From Methanofollis sp. (lineage in GTDB: Archaea > Halobacteriota > Methanomicrobia > Methanomicrobiales > Methanofollaceae): a DNA stretch of 32,351 nucleotides. Positions 23,501-32,351 of the stretch are shown here, piece after piece. The notes beneath the pieces were generated by a model. That model saw nothing but the letters and a program-made list of their open reading frames with translations. It made no database searches and was not told where the DNA came from. Positions within the stretch are counted from its first letter, which is position 1. Each line of letters opens with the position of its first letter. The stretch covers positions 1 through 32,351 of the forward strand of contig NZ_JAQVNX010000018.1 in assembly GCF_028702905.1 (NCBI RefSeq), read 5' to 3'. The position numbers and the translations under genes were made by a program.

Positions 23501-26500
23501 CTATTTCCGACATTTCCGGAGGATCTCATGCGTTCTGTTTGCCGAGAGGTTGACCTGCAACGAACCGTGACGAATAACAGGCTTAAGGTACGCTAACGCT
23601 AGTCCCCCCCACATCTCTCCCTGTGACGGACCCTCTGCCTCAACGATTCTGCCAGGGATAAAATCGAGGTCCACCCAATGGACATAGGGGGATTTCTCCC
23701 AGCGTACGTCCAGCATCCCCCTACGACACTCAGGATTAAAACTATCGTGCATAACGACAAAAAGAGGTTTTTTAGGGACATAAGAGAGTACAGACTCAAT
23801 ATCCTGTTTTATACCCTCAGCGGAGTGATCACCGTCAATAAGAAGAAAATCAACAGGAATTTGCTCACGATCCAGCTCTTTCAATAAGAGCGGCAGAACA
23901 ATTTGCGAGGGGCCGGTAAAGAAACCGACATTTTTAAACTTTCCAAACCTTTCCGGAATAGTCGGGTCAATATCTATGGAGAATACCGTATGCGAATACT
24001 GTGATATCAAGGACAGGCTTCCACCCATATAGGTCCCTACCTCTATACTACAACGGGGTTTATGCCGGGAGAGCAGAGCAGTCAGGGCCAGCCTTTCAGA
24101 ATGGTTCATTTGCCAGTGTTCGCATAAACAGTCGGGGTAAAGGATATCTTCCCAGTTTTGGGGACCTATCGGCGCTACAGACTCAGGATACGATAGAGAT
24201 GGGCATGTGTTTGCAGACTTCGACACAAGAATTGATAGCAGTTCAAGGATATAATCATCCCATGATTTTATTTTCCGTGTCACAGCGTATCGAGAGAGTT
24301 TAAGGAACAACTCCTTATCAGTGCTCAGGCGATATATCGTATCAGATAGGGCATTTTCATCGGTTACATCTGTCGTCAGGCATCCGCCATCCCCGGCAAG
24401 TTCTGCCATAACCCCTTTATTATAGCAAATACAGGGTTTTCCATGCCAGAGACTTTCAAGGATCGGCATTCCAAATCCCTCGATGACAGAGGGATAAACC
24501 GTGAATGATGATCTTTCATAGAGAGTGTGCAGCGTGGCGTCATCGACAACCCCCTGCCAGTTGATACGAGGGTTATCCAGAGAGATCGACTGTATGTACT
24601 CCGCAATATCGAATGCTCCTGCATATCGATTGCCTACAAGGGTGAGATTCCAGTCGAGATCGGGATACTTCTCCTGCAGTAAAAGACATGCTTGAATGAG
24701 TTTTTTATGATTTTTTCGAGGTTCCAATGTCGAGACACAGAGTATGTCGATAGATTTCGTTTCAAATTCGGGGATTTTTCGTGTTCGAGGTGCTCCTCCA
24801 AATTCCCCGGGAAGCAGATTCGGCATGACGTCACAGCCTTCGATAGTATTATCCTTCCAGAATTCCCTCAGGCATTGGGAAGAATAATACGAAATAGGAA
24901 TCACGACGTCACATTCAGAAATGCCGGTCATATAGTGGCGATGATTCGTCCGGGTGACCGGGTCGGTACAGAAATCCGGGCATAAGACGGGAATAGCGTC
25001 ATAAAATAGTGCCGCCAGCCTGATGCCTTTATTTCGTGCGTATCGGCGGGCGGTGCGTGCTGAGGTCTCGGCGACAGTTTCGGTAAACAGAAGCCAGGAC
25101 GTACCGCCCGGCAATGGAAGATATTCATCAAGCGTGATACTCTGATCATCCGGAGAGAGTCTGCTTTCATCTTTGAGGAGAGGCCCGTTAAATTCTGCCA
25201 ACTGCCTGAATTCGGATCTTTTCGGTAGAATATAGCAATCAGATTCCGGATCCCATACAACAAAAACAGGATCCAGATATCCCTGAAGTTCTTTACACAT
25301 TCGTCGAGTAACGCGAATGACACCCGAATTCGCAGGGTCTCTGACAGCGTTTGTTACATCCACAATTATAGTAAGAGATTTTGCCTCGCGTCCTGCACCA
25401 TCTGCCATGAGATCCCTTATAACCTCATCGTACTCCTCAATAGTACGATTCCACCGGAAAAGTGTGCGGAATCTCTCGAACAATAACTCTCGTCTGGAAA
25501 CTTCAATGTCATGGCCGTTCAGGATCTCACCGGCTTTGACAACCATGTCGGTATTGTCCGTACAGAGGTACCACGGATCAAGAATCACCTCTGGATGCGC
25601 CCCGATATGAAACGCAAGAACCGGACGACCAGACCACTGCATCTCCACGATCGGGAGATTGAATCCTTCCCACAGGGACGGGCTAATGCCCAAATCAACC
25701 AGAGTCATTACTTTTTTTAACTCCGAATCATCGGGAAAACCGATAGGGATTATTGATCTCTGGAGATCAGGAGGTATCTCCACAGCATGAGGATCAGCGA
25801 GGATAAGCAATGTGCATTCAGGGGCGCCATCCCGGATTTGGCGCATTATATCAAACATCGCCTCAGAATTTTTGTAGCAATGAGGCTCCCATCGACCCAG
25901 AGATAAAATGAGTTTTTTTCCCTGAGACCTTAAAGAATCGACTATATCTGTTGCATACCCCGGCGACTCTTCCAGAAGAAGTTCTTTCGAGCCCCAGACC
26001 GGTAAATCAAGATGATCCGCACCCAATAATATCGTTTGAACAGGAACGTCACCATTCGTGTCTATCTTTGACTGAGATTGAACGATATAGTCACTAATGC
26101 CTATGACCAGCGAAGTCTCCGGGAGGAAACGTTTCCGTAAACCACGTAATTTCTCCTGGACTGCCAGAGCACCCCCTGTAAAGCCATCGAGGGGTACCGC
26201 ACCGCAATCCATGAATATGACTTTCAGCCCGTTTCTTCTAAAAAAAGGGATAGATGCAAAAAATGGCCAGCCTCCAATAAGAACAATATCGGGCGTCGAT
26301 TTGTTCTCAAAGTGTTTGGCAAAAGTTTCCTCGATCCATCCGGCGGTATTTTCATTCGAATTCAAATAATCATTTGCGAAATCGGGAACTTCTATAATCC
26401 GAGAAGCAAAACTTTCCAGAACATGACTATCATACTTCTTTGCCGTAACCATAACGGAAATAGTATGTCCACGATTTTTCAAACCCTTCCCCAGTATGAT

Positions 26501-26560
26501 GAATGTTCTGTCGACCCCAAAACGAAATAAAAATCGCTCATTACATATCAGTATATGCAT
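23501..26560 (-). CDS. Trifunctional GT4-GT4-methyltransferase fusion protein
   Basis: A 1019-residue protein with three catalytic units. Unit 1 (about 1-390) is GT-B with LILSLGRWEP and the E-x7-E motif E298/E306 (LWEGFNLPIVEMQ). Unit 2 (about 396-778) is a second GT4, with GVIRVTRRM near its N-terminus, LCVSTLEPRKNHKKL and E694/E702 (VIEGFGMPILESL). Unit 3 (about 800-990) is a class I methyltransferase of the CmcI/Methyltransf_24 type, with IEVGTYMGGSLSLI (839-852) and LLIDGDHSAEG (907-917). ATG 26560 is chosen because GGGGAG lies 9 bases upstream and the fold starts MHILICNERF. The frame upstream to 26620 is non-conserved. It could add two sugars in sequence and methylate one, a compact assembly or capping unit. 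It lies in the AT-richer cassette. Confidence 0.85.
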   Translation of the reverse strand: MHILICNERFLFRFGVDRTFIILGKGLKNRGHTISVMVTAKKYDSHVLESFASRIIEVPDFANDYLNSNENTAGWIEETFAKHFENKSTPDIVLIGGWPFFASIPFFRRNGLKVIFMDCGAVPLDGFTGGALAVQEKLRGLRKRFLPETSLVIGISDYIVQSQSKIDTNGDVPVQTILLGADHLDLPVWGSKELLLEESPGYATDIVDSLRSQGKKLILSLGRWEPHCYKNSEAMFDIMRQIRDGAPECTLLILADPHAVEIPPDLQRSIIPIGFPDDSELKKVMTLVDLGISPSLWEGFNLPIVEMQWSGRPVLAFHIGAHPEVILDPWYLCTDNTDMVVKAGEILNGHDIEVSRRELLFERFRTLFRWNRTIEEYDEVIRDLMADGAGREAKSLTIIVDVTNAVRDPANSGVIRVTRRMCKELQGYLDPVFVVWDPESDCYILPKRSEFRQLAEFNGPLLKDESRLSPDDQSITLDEYLPLPGGTSWLLFTETVAETSARTARRYARNKGIRLAALFYDAIPVLCPDFCTDPVTRTNHRHYMTGISECDVVIPISYYSSQCLREFWKDNTIEGCDVMPNLLPGEFGGAPRTRKIPEFETKSIDILCVSTLEPRKNHKKLIQACLLLQEKYPDLDWNLTLVGNRYAGAFDIAEYIQSISLDNPRINWQGVVDDATLHTLYERSSFTVYPSVIEGFGMPILESLWHGKPCICYNKGVMAELAGDGGCLTTDVTDENALSDTIYRLSTDKELFLKLSRYAVTRKIKSWDDYILELLSILVSKSANTCPSLSYPESVAPIGPQNWEDILYPDCLCEHWQMNHSERLALTALLSRHKPRCSIEVGTYMGGSLSLISQYSHTVFSIDIDPTIPERFGKFKNVGFFTGPSQIVLPLLLKELDREQIPVDFLLIDGDHSAEGIKQDIESVLSYVPKKPLFVVMHDSFNPECRRGMLDVRWEKSPYVHWVDLDFIPGRIVEAEGPSQGEMWGGLALAYLKPVIRHGSLQVNLSANRTHEILRKCRK

Positions 26561-26681
26561 AACCTTCCGCTCCCCTTCGCAAAGCGAATATGCAGTAACA
26601 CCTGCCATATTTCGGCACACATTTTTTCGTTCTATTTAGGTTGCCACTTCGTCATTTGAGTACGAATTCATTATGTGGAAA
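26561..26681 (-). promoter_or_regulatory. Intergenic gap with possible promoter of the trifunctional gene
   Basis: A 121-base AT-rich gap. CCTAAATAG-type sequence on the minus strand (around 26634-26642) and GAAATATGG nearer the gene are TATA-like. Either could let the cassette genes be transcribed separately from the exporter genes upstream. No hairpin was seen. Confidence 0.25.
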
Positions 26682-28244
26682 TTATTTTTTTCCTATCACC
26701 GCGTAGTCCTGAGCCCCGTACAGGATCCCGTTCAGTCTATCAATAGTATGATTATAAGACTCAAAGAAAGCCTTATTTTCGTCATTTGCACCGTCCAGAT
26801 TGGGAAAAATGTGCAGCCTCCATTCCTCAGGTACCGGCGAGGAGAACTGTGTTTCGATCTCCCTGAATCCGGCAACCCCGAAGAGAAACGTCATGGTTTC
26901 AGGGTGGACAGGCCGCACGTGGCTCATGTCGATATAGAAGTTGGCCAGTGAAACAAATGAGAGGGGATTCACCGTTTCGGCGACGAGGTAATACCCGTAC
27001 TGGAGTTTCATACAGCAGAGTTCAAGGAGACGGACGAGGTAGGCAGGTTCAAGGTGCTCGACGACCTGGTCGATGAAGATGCCGTCGAGGCTCCGGTCTT
27101 CGAGGTTTTCGAGATATGATATCGCGTCGACTTTTTCGACGTCCAGCCCCTTCGACCTGCAGAAATGCACCATCGTATCATCGATGTCGACACCCCGGGC
27201 ACCGACCCCGTGCTCCTGTGCCAGTTCAAGGAACTCCCCCCTGCCGCAACCGATGTCCAGGACATTCTTGCGGCCCTCAAAATAGGGGATGAAGGACGCC
27301 TGCCGCTCCTTGATCTCCTGCCGTGAGCCGCGGAAACGTTCCTCGAAGACGAAGTAGTTCAGGCCGGCCCCATCAGGACTTTCAGAGGCCCCGGAGATGC
27401 CTGCACCCTCTCTGGAGGCATTCGAGATCGAGATCCGCTGCTCAAGGACGCGGGCAAGACCGGCCCTGTCCCTGATGTCGGCATCCATCTCGGCGAGCCT
27501 CTCCCGGACTTTTTCTTCGATGAGGGATTCCATCTCGATCTTCATCCGGGCGACGGCATCGTTGACAGAAGAGATCTCGGACCTGATCTCCTCATCCTCA
27601 CGCCGCAGACACTCCTGCATGACCGCCTTGATATCGCTCTTCATTCCCGCAACAATTTTCCGCACCTCGGTCCCGGTCTGCCTCTGGACAGAGGAGATCT
27701 CGTCCCGGAGTTCGACTTCGGTCTGCTGGATCTGGCCTCCGACCTCACCCCGGACCTCGGCCCGGACCTGGTTGAGGACGTCGAGAACCTGCCCTGTGAC
27801 ACCATCCCTCACCGTCTTGATAAATGCACCGTCCGGGTTCAACCGGGATTCCAGGCCTGCAAGCCGCACATTCACGTCATTGAAGACCCGGACGGCACTC
27901 CCATTGAACTCGCTCTGCCTCCAGAACACCGGTTCCACGTACCGCCGCACCTCCCCGTGGACGAGTTCCCGCCCCTTCACCAGGAATTTTCCCGTAAATG
28001 GCCGGTGCGAACTGATGAAGTAACCGGTGTTCTGGATGTTCCAGTTGTCGGAGAGATATACAATATCCCGGGCGACTTCAGATTCTTTCTCTCCCCCCGC
28101 CTGACTTTGAGGGAATGCGGCAGAGACTGGTTCAGGTGGGTAAAGCCCTGCTTCCTTCCGCCGCCTGATGGTCTCCCGGATTCTCTCCATGATCTTTTCG
28201 ACGTCGATCTCGCCGTCGCGGATCTCAAAGGTGTTCTCGTCCAT
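26682..28244 (-). CDS. Coiled-coil methyltransferase, WbdD-like role in glycan chain termination/length control
   Basis: A 520-residue protein in three parts. The N-terminus holds the short amphipathic helix EIDVEKIMERIRETIRRRKE (12-31), found in many O-antigen-locus methyltransferases. A long charged heptad-like coiled coil spans about 150-272. A C-terminal class I methyltransferase has VLDIGCGRGEFLEL (328-341), GVDIDD (351-356) and IDQVVEHLEP (391-400). In E. coli WbdD a methyltransferase caps the chain and a coiled coil measures it; here the order is reversed. It sits directly after Wzt and Wzm, as terminators do in ABC-dependent O-antigen systems. ATG 28253 overlaps the Wzt stop as ATGA, but GGAG is better spaced for ATG 28244, used here. 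No kinase domain is present. AT-richness rises in the last 40 codons. Confidence 0.82.
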   Translation of the reverse strand: MDENTFEIRDGEIDVEKIMERIRETIRRRKEAGLYPPEPVSAAFPQSQAGGEKESEVARDIVYLSDNWNIQNTGYFISSHRPFTGKFLVKGRELVHGEVRRYVEPVFWRQSEFNGSAVRVFNDVNVRLAGLESRLNPDGAFIKTVRDGVTGQVLDVLNQVRAEVRGEVGGQIQQTEVELRDEISSVQRQTGTEVRKIVAGMKSDIKAVMQECLRREDEEIRSEISSVNDAVARMKIEMESLIEEKVRERLAEMDADIRDRAGLARVLEQRISISNASREGAGISGASESPDGAGLNYFVFEERFRGSRQEIKERQASFIPYFEGRKNVLDIGCGRGEFLELAQEHGVGARGVDIDDTMVHFCRSKGLDVEKVDAISYLENLEDRSLDGIFIDQVVEHLEPAYLVRLLELCCMKLQYGYYLVAETVNPLSFVSLANFYIDMSHVRPVHPETMTFLFGVAGFREIETQFSSPVPEEWRLHIFPNLDGANDENKAFFESYNHTIDRLNGILYGAQDYAVIGKK

Positions 28245-28249
28245 CTCTC

Positions 28250-29446
28250 TCATCTCCGCCAGATACAGGGGATATCGACGATCCCGGCATCACGTCCTGT
28301 AGGGATGACATCGAAGGCATATTCCCGGTCATGCCAGTCATAGGGCTGCTGGTTGTGGGTGTGCACCGCAACCGTCAGGAAAAACTTCCCGGCAAGCATC
28401 GGCACTTTCTCGACCTGGAGATCGATATATCCTTTTCCCTCCAGGCACCCGATAGAGACGTCCTTCAGTTCGGTATTGGTCCCGTACAGGTACGCCCCCT
28501 GTTCTGAATAGAGCGCGATCCCGAAGACAGGGTCGGGTATCCGCTCATGGGCGTCGTAGAAGATCCTGACGGTCATGGGGTCGAAGGAGTTGAACCGGAC
28601 ACCCTCGCTGCCGAATTTGTCCAGGAATGTCACGCCGGTGATCTCGACCTTTTTATTCCCCCGGCGGCCCTCGGGTTCCTCAACCTGTGCGGCCTCTTCC
28701 ACCTCTGCAGGTCCCTCCTCTCTCCGCCCATAGACATACCTGTCGATCACCTCGTCCGTCTCGCCGAGGGCGACCTGTTCGCCGTGGTTCAGGAGGAGGG
28801 TCCGGTCGCAGAACCTGCGGACAGACCCCAGGTCGTGGGAGACGAAGACGATCGTCACCCCCTCCTTCCGGTACCTGTTCAGCACGTCCAGGCACTTCTG
28901 CTGGAACTCCATGTCGCCGACCGCGAGCACCTCGTCCATCAGGAGGACCTCGGGGTCGGTCTGGATCGCGGTCGAAAAGGCGAGGCGGACCTGCATCCCC
29001 GAGGAAAAGTTCTTGAGTCTGGTGTCCCGGAACCGTTCGAGCCCGGCAAAGTCCAGAATGTCGTCGATCCGCCCCTCGATCTCCCGCTTCGAGAGGCCCA
29101 TGATCGTGGCATAAGTCCTGATGTTCTCCACCGCGGTGAAGTCGGGGTTGAAGCCGACGCCGAGTTCAAGGAAGGGCGTCACCTTCCTGTGCACGCGAAC
29201 CGCCCCCCGCGTCGGCCGCATGATCCGGGCGAGGAGTTTGAGGAGTGTGCTCTTCCCGCTCCCGTTCTCGCCGATGATCCCGAACATCTCCCCTTCCTCC
29301 ACGGAGAAAGAGACGTCCTTCAATGCCGGGAAGGTCTCGTACTGCGTGGGCCGCAGGAGACCGGTCAGGGCCTCGAAGACCGTCGTCCTCTTCTCGTGCG
29401 GGATGCGAAAGACTTTCTCCACATGATCGACGTCGATGACTCCCAT
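28250..29446 (-). CDS. wzt: Polysaccharide ABC exporter ATPase with C-terminal glycan-binding-type domain
   Basis: A 398-residue Wzt-like ATPase powering glycan export from the cytoplasmic face. It has Walker A GENGSGKST (59-67), the Wzt/TagH marker FLELGVGFNPDFTAVENI (92-109), signature NFSSGMQVR (146-154), Walker B VLLMDEVLAVGD (167-178) and H-loop His204. After an acidic, Glu/Pro-rich linker (about 243-265) comes a beta-rich domain of about 130 residues like Wzt-C, which in bacteria recognises the capped end of the O-antigen. The start codon overlaps the last base of the permease stop, so the pair is coupled. The presence of Wzt-C together with the downstream methyltransferase supports recognition of a methylated terminus. 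Confidence 0.9.
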   Translation of the reverse strand: MGVIDVDHVEKVFRIPHEKRTTVFEALTGLLRPTQYETFPALKDVSFSVEEGEMFGIIGENGSGKSTLLKLLARIMRPTRGAVRVHRKVTPFLELGVGFNPDFTAVENIRTYATIMGLSKREIEGRIDDILDFAGLERFRDTRLKNFSSGMQVRLAFSTAIQTDPEVLLMDEVLAVGDMEFQQKCLDVLNRYRKEGVTIVFVSHDLGSVRRFCDRTLLLNHGEQVALGETDEVIDRYVYGRREEGPAEVEEAAQVEEPEGRRGNKKVEITGVTFLDKFGSEGVRFNSFDPMTVRIFYDAHERIPDPVFGIALYSEQGAYLYGTNTELKDVSIGCLEGKGYIDLQVEKVPMLAGKFFLTVAVHTHNQQPYDWHDREYAFDVIPTGRDAGIVDIPCIWRR

Positions 29447-30228
29447 TACATCTCCTCCGCAAAGCGCGGTTCATAATGTGCAAAGATAAGGTACCCCACA
29501 AGGAGGGCGATGGCGGCCATAACCCCTGCATAGAGCAGGGACCCCGGTATCGCGGGGGTGGAATAGATGATCGTGTCCCGTGCGGCCGTGATGATATGGG
29601 CCATGGGGTTGAGGAGGAAGATCTTCTGCAGGGTCTCGTCGAAGATGGTGATCGGGTAGAGGATCGGCGTCGCAAAGAACCCGGCCTGGAGGATCACCGC
29701 CCAGATGAACTGGACGTCGCGGTAAAAGACGTTGAGGGCGGCAAGAGCGAGGGAAAGGCCCATGGACAGGAGGAAGAGGAGTGCGATGATCAGGGGCACG
29801 TAGACGAGGTTTGCCGAGAGGGGGACCCGGAAATATGCCATGAAGATGACGAAGATCACGGACTCGAAGACGCTCATCAGGAGTGCGGTGATGCAGGACG
29901 AGATCACCAGGATGTCCCGTGGGAAGTAGATCTTCTGGACCATGCTCGGCTTCCCCAGGACCGCGTTGAGGCCCATCGAGGTCGCCCGGGAGAGGAAGTT
30001 CCAGAGGATGATGCCGAGGAGGAGGAAGAGCTGGTAGTACTCCACCTGGATCCGCATCAGGTTCGAGAAGACGACGTACAGGACGATGAGCATCAGCAGG
30101 GGTTCGAGGAGTGACCAGAAGTACCCGAGGACGGAGTTCTTGTACCTCTGCTTGAACTCTCCCCACGCAAGGGTCCAGATGAGGTTCCTGTACCCGTACA
30201 ATTCCTTGAAATGACTAAACACCATCAT
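29446..30228 (-). CDS. wzm: Polysaccharide ABC exporter permease
   Basis: A 260-residue ABC-2 family permease of the Wzm/TagG type with six likely membrane helices. The start [40 protein letters not shown] matches the family's N-terminal interface helix and first helix (written here in two conserved parts: [20 protein letters not shown] and [13 protein letters not shown]). It forms the channel for lipid-linked glycan with the Wzt protein encoded one base downstream. Its start lies 14 bases inside the end of the upstream GT4 gene. Backbone-like codon use. Confidence 0.9.
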   Translation of the reverse strand: MMVFSHFKELYGYRNLIWTLAWGEFKQRYKNSVLGYFWSLLEPLLMLIVLYVVFSNLMRIQVEYYQLFLLLGIILWNFLSRATSMGLNAVLGKPSMVQKIYFPRDILVISSCITALLMSVFESVIFVIFMAYFRVPLSANLVYVPLIIALLFLLSMGLSLALAALNVFYRDVQFIWAVILQAGFFATPILYPITIFDETLQKIFLLNPMAHIITAARDTIIYSTPAIPGSLLYAGVMAAIALLVGYLIFAHYEPRFAEEM

Positions 30229-31285
30229 TCACCACGGCACGGATCTGGTCTGCGAAACGGGGGAGGGCGAAGACCTCTGCCCGCCCGGAACATGCCTCCC
30301 TGTACTGTTCCGGCTCTTTCGAGACGGCGAGGACGGCGTCGCGGATATTCGCCGCGTCCGCCTCCACGAGCACCCCTGTCTCCGGGGTCACGGTCTCCCG
30401 AAAGCCCCCTTCGTCCACCGCAACGACAGGTTTCCCGCTCGCCATCGCCTCGATAGGGGTGAGGCCGAAGTCCTCGTCCATCGCGGTGCAGACGAGGCCC
30501 CGGCACCGGGAGTAGAGGTCGAGCAGGTCCGCCTCCGGGATCTCGCCCCTGACCTCCACATTCGGCGGGAGATTGGCCTGTATCTTCCTTGCATATCCGG
30601 CAGCGTGATCTCCCGCCGCATACCCGCCGACGATCACCAGTTTTTCCTCCGGCATCCGGCGGAAGGCCTCGATCTGGAGTTCGATCCGCTTCTCAGGGTA
30701 CAGCCTGTTCACCGAGAGCCAGAAGTCCCCGTACTCCCTGCAGGAGAACTTCGCGGTGTCCACCGGCGGGTAGATGAGGTCAGACTCCCGCTGGTGGTAG
30801 GCACGGACCCTTTGCCTGGTCGTCTCCGAGATCGCGACGATGCGGTCGACCTGCCGAACCGACCGCTGGTCCAGCCTGCGGTGAACGCCTGCCCAGAGGC
30901 GGAAGGCCTGCCTGGTCACCGGGTCCTGCCGCCGAAGGAAGGTGTCGTACAGGTCGTAGAAGGCCCGCACCGGAGTATAACAGTACCAGAGGTTCGGGTG
31001 ATGACAGTGCGCCGCATAATGGCTCCAGTTCCCGGTGAAGATAAAAAAATCATAGTCGTCCGAGAGATCACAGGAGGAAAAAGATCGTGTCGCGGAGATC
31101 TGCTTCAAAGGGGGAAATTTTATTGTTTTCCCCAGGCTGATGACAGGGACGGACATGTCCATCTTCTCAACGGCATCGACGTCGGTGGTGATGATGTCGG
31201 CACCGAGCACCTGCGCCAGAGTGACGACGACCTTCTCCCCGCCGCCGATAGCCCCGAAATAGTCATGGAAGATGGCTGTCTTCAT
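30215..31285 (-). CDS. Family 4 glycosyltransferase (WbaZ-like, probably mannosyltransferase)
   Basis: A 356-residue GT-B enzyme beginning [20 protein letters not shown], with the WbaZ-type motif [16 protein letters not shown] and, in the donor half, [18 protein letters not shown] and the E-x7-E motif in [13 protein letters not shown]. It would transfer a sugar, plausibly mannose or a GDP-mannose-derived sugar, to the growing lipid-linked glycan in the cytoplasm. The start overlaps the dehydratase stop as ATGA and the end overlaps the Wzm start, placing it in a single minus-strand operon. The donor guess rests on the adjacent GDP-mannose-dehydratase-like gene. Confidence 0.85.
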   Translation of the reverse strand: MKTAIFHDYFGAIGGGEKVVVTLAQVLGADIITTDVDAVEKMDMSVPVISLGKTIKFPPLKQISATRSFSSCDLSDDYDFFIFTGNWSHYAAHCHHPNLWYCYTPVRAFYDLYDTFLRRQDPVTRQAFRLWAGVHRRLDQRSVRQVDRIVAISETTRQRVRAYHQRESDLIYPPVDTAKFSCREYGDFWLSVNRLYPEKRIELQIEAFRRMPEEKLVIVGGYAAGDHAAGYARKIQANLPPNVEVRGEIPEADLLDLYSRCRGLVCTAMDEDFGLTPIEAMASGKPVVAVDEGGFRETVTPETGVLVEADAANIRDAVLAVSKEPEQYREACSGRAEVFALPRFADQIRAVVNDGV

Positions 31286-32351
31286 GCCCGCTTCTTCTCG
31301 TCCATGAAGTAGTTGAGCTGGTCCCGGACGATATCTCCAACACTGTACGTCGAGGCGAAGCCAAGTTTCCGCAACTTCGTGATGTCTGCCATCAGGATCG
31401 GAACCTCGGCAGGCCTGAACCGCGCCCCGTCAAAGGAGATCCTGACCTTCCGGCCGCCGCAGACTGCCGTGATCCCCCGGTCGGCGAGAGTATAGTCGAT
31501 GGACCCTTCGAGGAGCATCCGGTCGACATGTGTCTTGTCAAAGCGGACGCCAAACATCTCTGCCGTGTCCTCTCCGGTCGGGTTGTCCACGGACTTCTCG
31601 CCCCCAAACGTCTCGATCCTATCCACCGGCATCCCTGCCGCCTCAAGACTGAGGAGGATATAGGAGAGGACCGAGGTCGTGCGCATGGAACCCTGGTTGT
31701 AGACTTCACCCGGCTTTCCTTTCCCGGCAAGGAGGCAGTAGCCGTTGATGACATCGCGGACATGGGACCAGTCCCTGAAGGCGTTCACATTGCCGATGGT
31801 GACCTGATCGATCTCGCCGGCAACGAGTTTCGCCACCTGGTTGGTGACGACGGAGGTGACGAACATGATCCCCCGGCCGGCCCCCTCGTGGTTGAAGGCA
31901 CGGGAGACGATGGCCTTTGTGCCGTAGGTGTAGAAGTAGTTCCTCATCAGGTGGTCGCCATAGACCTTGCTCACCGCATAGGGCGACATCGGCCTGAGAG
32001 GGTTCGTCTCCTTGATGGGCACCTCGGGAAGGACAGTCGGCTGCGGGAAGATCGCACCGTACTTCTCCTCTGTCCGTGCGTACTGCTCCTTTGAACTGAA
32101 GACCAGCCCGTATTCCTCGGACGACCCGGCAAAAACAATGGTCGGGTCGCAGTCCTTCTTCCGTATGGCTTCGAGAAGGTTATTGGTGCCGATCGAGTTG
32201 ATCTGCGCCGTTTCGACCGGGTGCGTGAACGAACGCGGGACATAGGACTGGGCGCCAAGGTGGAAGACCACATCGGGATCGGCTATATCGAGGGCGGTGG
32301 CAAGGCCGGAAATATCCTCGAGGTTCCCTTCGATAAAGCGGATCCCACCGG
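31282..32351 (-). CDS. NDP-sugar 4,6-dehydratase, GDP-mannose 4,6-dehydratase-like (5' end outside window)
   Basis: An extended SDR enzyme whose N-terminal Rossmann GxxGxxG lies beyond the window. About 355 codons are present, entering in frame as [16 protein letters not shown]. Catalytic residues are the Ser/Glu of GSSEEYG and the YxxxK of [24 protein letters not shown] and the C-terminal segment are typical of GDP-mannose dehydratases, which make GDP-4-keto-6-deoxymannose for rhamnose, fucose or perosamine. An internal GTG at 32271 is not a start because homology continues upstream of it. It leads the minus-strand operon into GT4, Wzm, Wzt and the terminator methyltransferase, so its product is probably a building block of the exported chain. 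Substrate GDP-mannose is likely but not proven. Confidence 0.82.
   Translation of the reverse strand, partial: GGIRFIEGNLEDISGLATALDIADPDVVFHLGAQSYVPRSFTHPVETAQINSIGTNNLLEAIRKKDCDPTIVFAGSSEEYGLVFSSKEQYARTEEKYGAIFPQPTVLPEVPIKETNPLRPMSPYAVSKVYGDHLMRNYFYTYGTKAIVSRAFNHEGAGRGIMFVTSVVTNQVAKLVAGEIDQVTIGNVNAFRDWSHVRDVINGYCLLAGKGKPGEVYNQGSMRTTSVLSYILLSLEAAGMPVDRIETFGGEKSVDNPTGEDTAEMFGVRFDKTHVDRMLLEGSIDYTLADRGITAVCGGRKVRISFDGARFRPAEVPILMADITKLRKLGFASTYSVGDIVRDQLNYFMDEKKRA

Larger units (their letters stand above)
16670..26800. other. AT-richer variable cassette of the surface-glycan locus
   Basis: Composition drops sharply inside the GT2 gene near 16670 and recovers inside the coiled-coil methyltransferase gene near 26800. 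The enclosed genes are glycosyl-, methyl- and acyltransferases and membrane proteins on alternating strands. The flanks hold the broadly conserved precursor and export genes. The pattern fits replacement of a serotype-like cassette by recombination in the flanking genes. Edges are judged by eye. Confidence 0.6.

Noticed and set aside
29471-30166. Pro/Arg/Leu-rich frame within the wzm gene
   Set aside because: Alternative frame of a GC-rich gene. The 29446-30228 frame encodes a textbook ABC-2 permease.
1-32351. tRNA, rRNA, CRISPR arrays, insertion sequences, integrases
   Set aside because: Intergenic stretches were read for tRNA-like arms, regular repeat-spacer patterns and transposase motifs. 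None was convincing.

Overview
The window reads as a chromosome segment of a GC-rich euryarchaeal methanogen, most likely Methanomicrobiales (Methanoculleus/Methanofollis-like). This placement is inferred, not searched. The basis is a fused AAA+/VWA metal-chelatase protein beside a CobN-type large chelatase subunit, archaeal TATA boxes, GGAGG/GGTG ribosome-binding sites with ATGA gene overlaps, and a surface-glycan locus typical of such archaea. By eye the backbone is strongly GC-rich. Two stretches depart from it: about 1741-3490 (very AT-rich) and about 16670-26800 (moderately AT-rich).

Layout. (1) 57-1520: an RNase II/R-family exonuclease. (2) 1521-4686: two adjacent HD-domain dNTP triphosphohydrolases. 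The first lies in the AT-rich island, looks acquired, and has no ordinary start codon upstream of its conserved N-terminus. The second is backbone-like. (3) 4866-12394: a chelatase module made of a fused ChlI/ChlD-like motor protein (+) facing a minus-strand operon of a 60-codon coupled ORF, the CobN-like chelatase subunit, an ABC ATPase and an ABC-2 permease. Two dyads sit upstream of that operon, one over the probable TATA box. (4) 12538-12807: a small three-helix membrane protein with a leaderless-type promoter.

(5) 13000-32351: a cell-surface glycan locus. The left, GC-rich block (+) makes precursors and a lipid-linked sugar: UDP-glucose dehydrogenase, sugar nucleotidylyltransferase, sugar-nucleotide epimerase and a membrane family-2 glycosyltransferase. 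The central, AT-richer block is variable cargo: methyltransferase, hexapeptide acyltransferase, flippase-like UPF0104 protein, large GT-C-like membrane protein, a GT4 enzyme with an extra C-terminal domain, and a 1019-residue protein with two GT4 units plus a methyltransferase. The right, GC-rich block (-) encodes a coiled-coil methyltransferase, a Wzt/Wzm ABC exporter, a GT4 glycosyltransferase and a GDP-mannose-dehydratase-like enzyme cut by the window end.

Taken together, the locus looks like an ABC-exported, O-antigen-style surface polysaccharide with a methyltransferase/coiled-coil terminator-ruler, whose central cassette has been exchanged between conserved flanks. The most notable items are the GT-GT-methyltransferase fusion, the methyltransferase 'ruler' with domain order opposite to WbdD, the apparent ATG-to-ACG start of the acquired dNTPase with a 9-bp inverted repeat at the island edges, and the overlapping operator/TATA architecture upstream of cobN. 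No rRNA, tRNA, CRISPR array or transposase was found.
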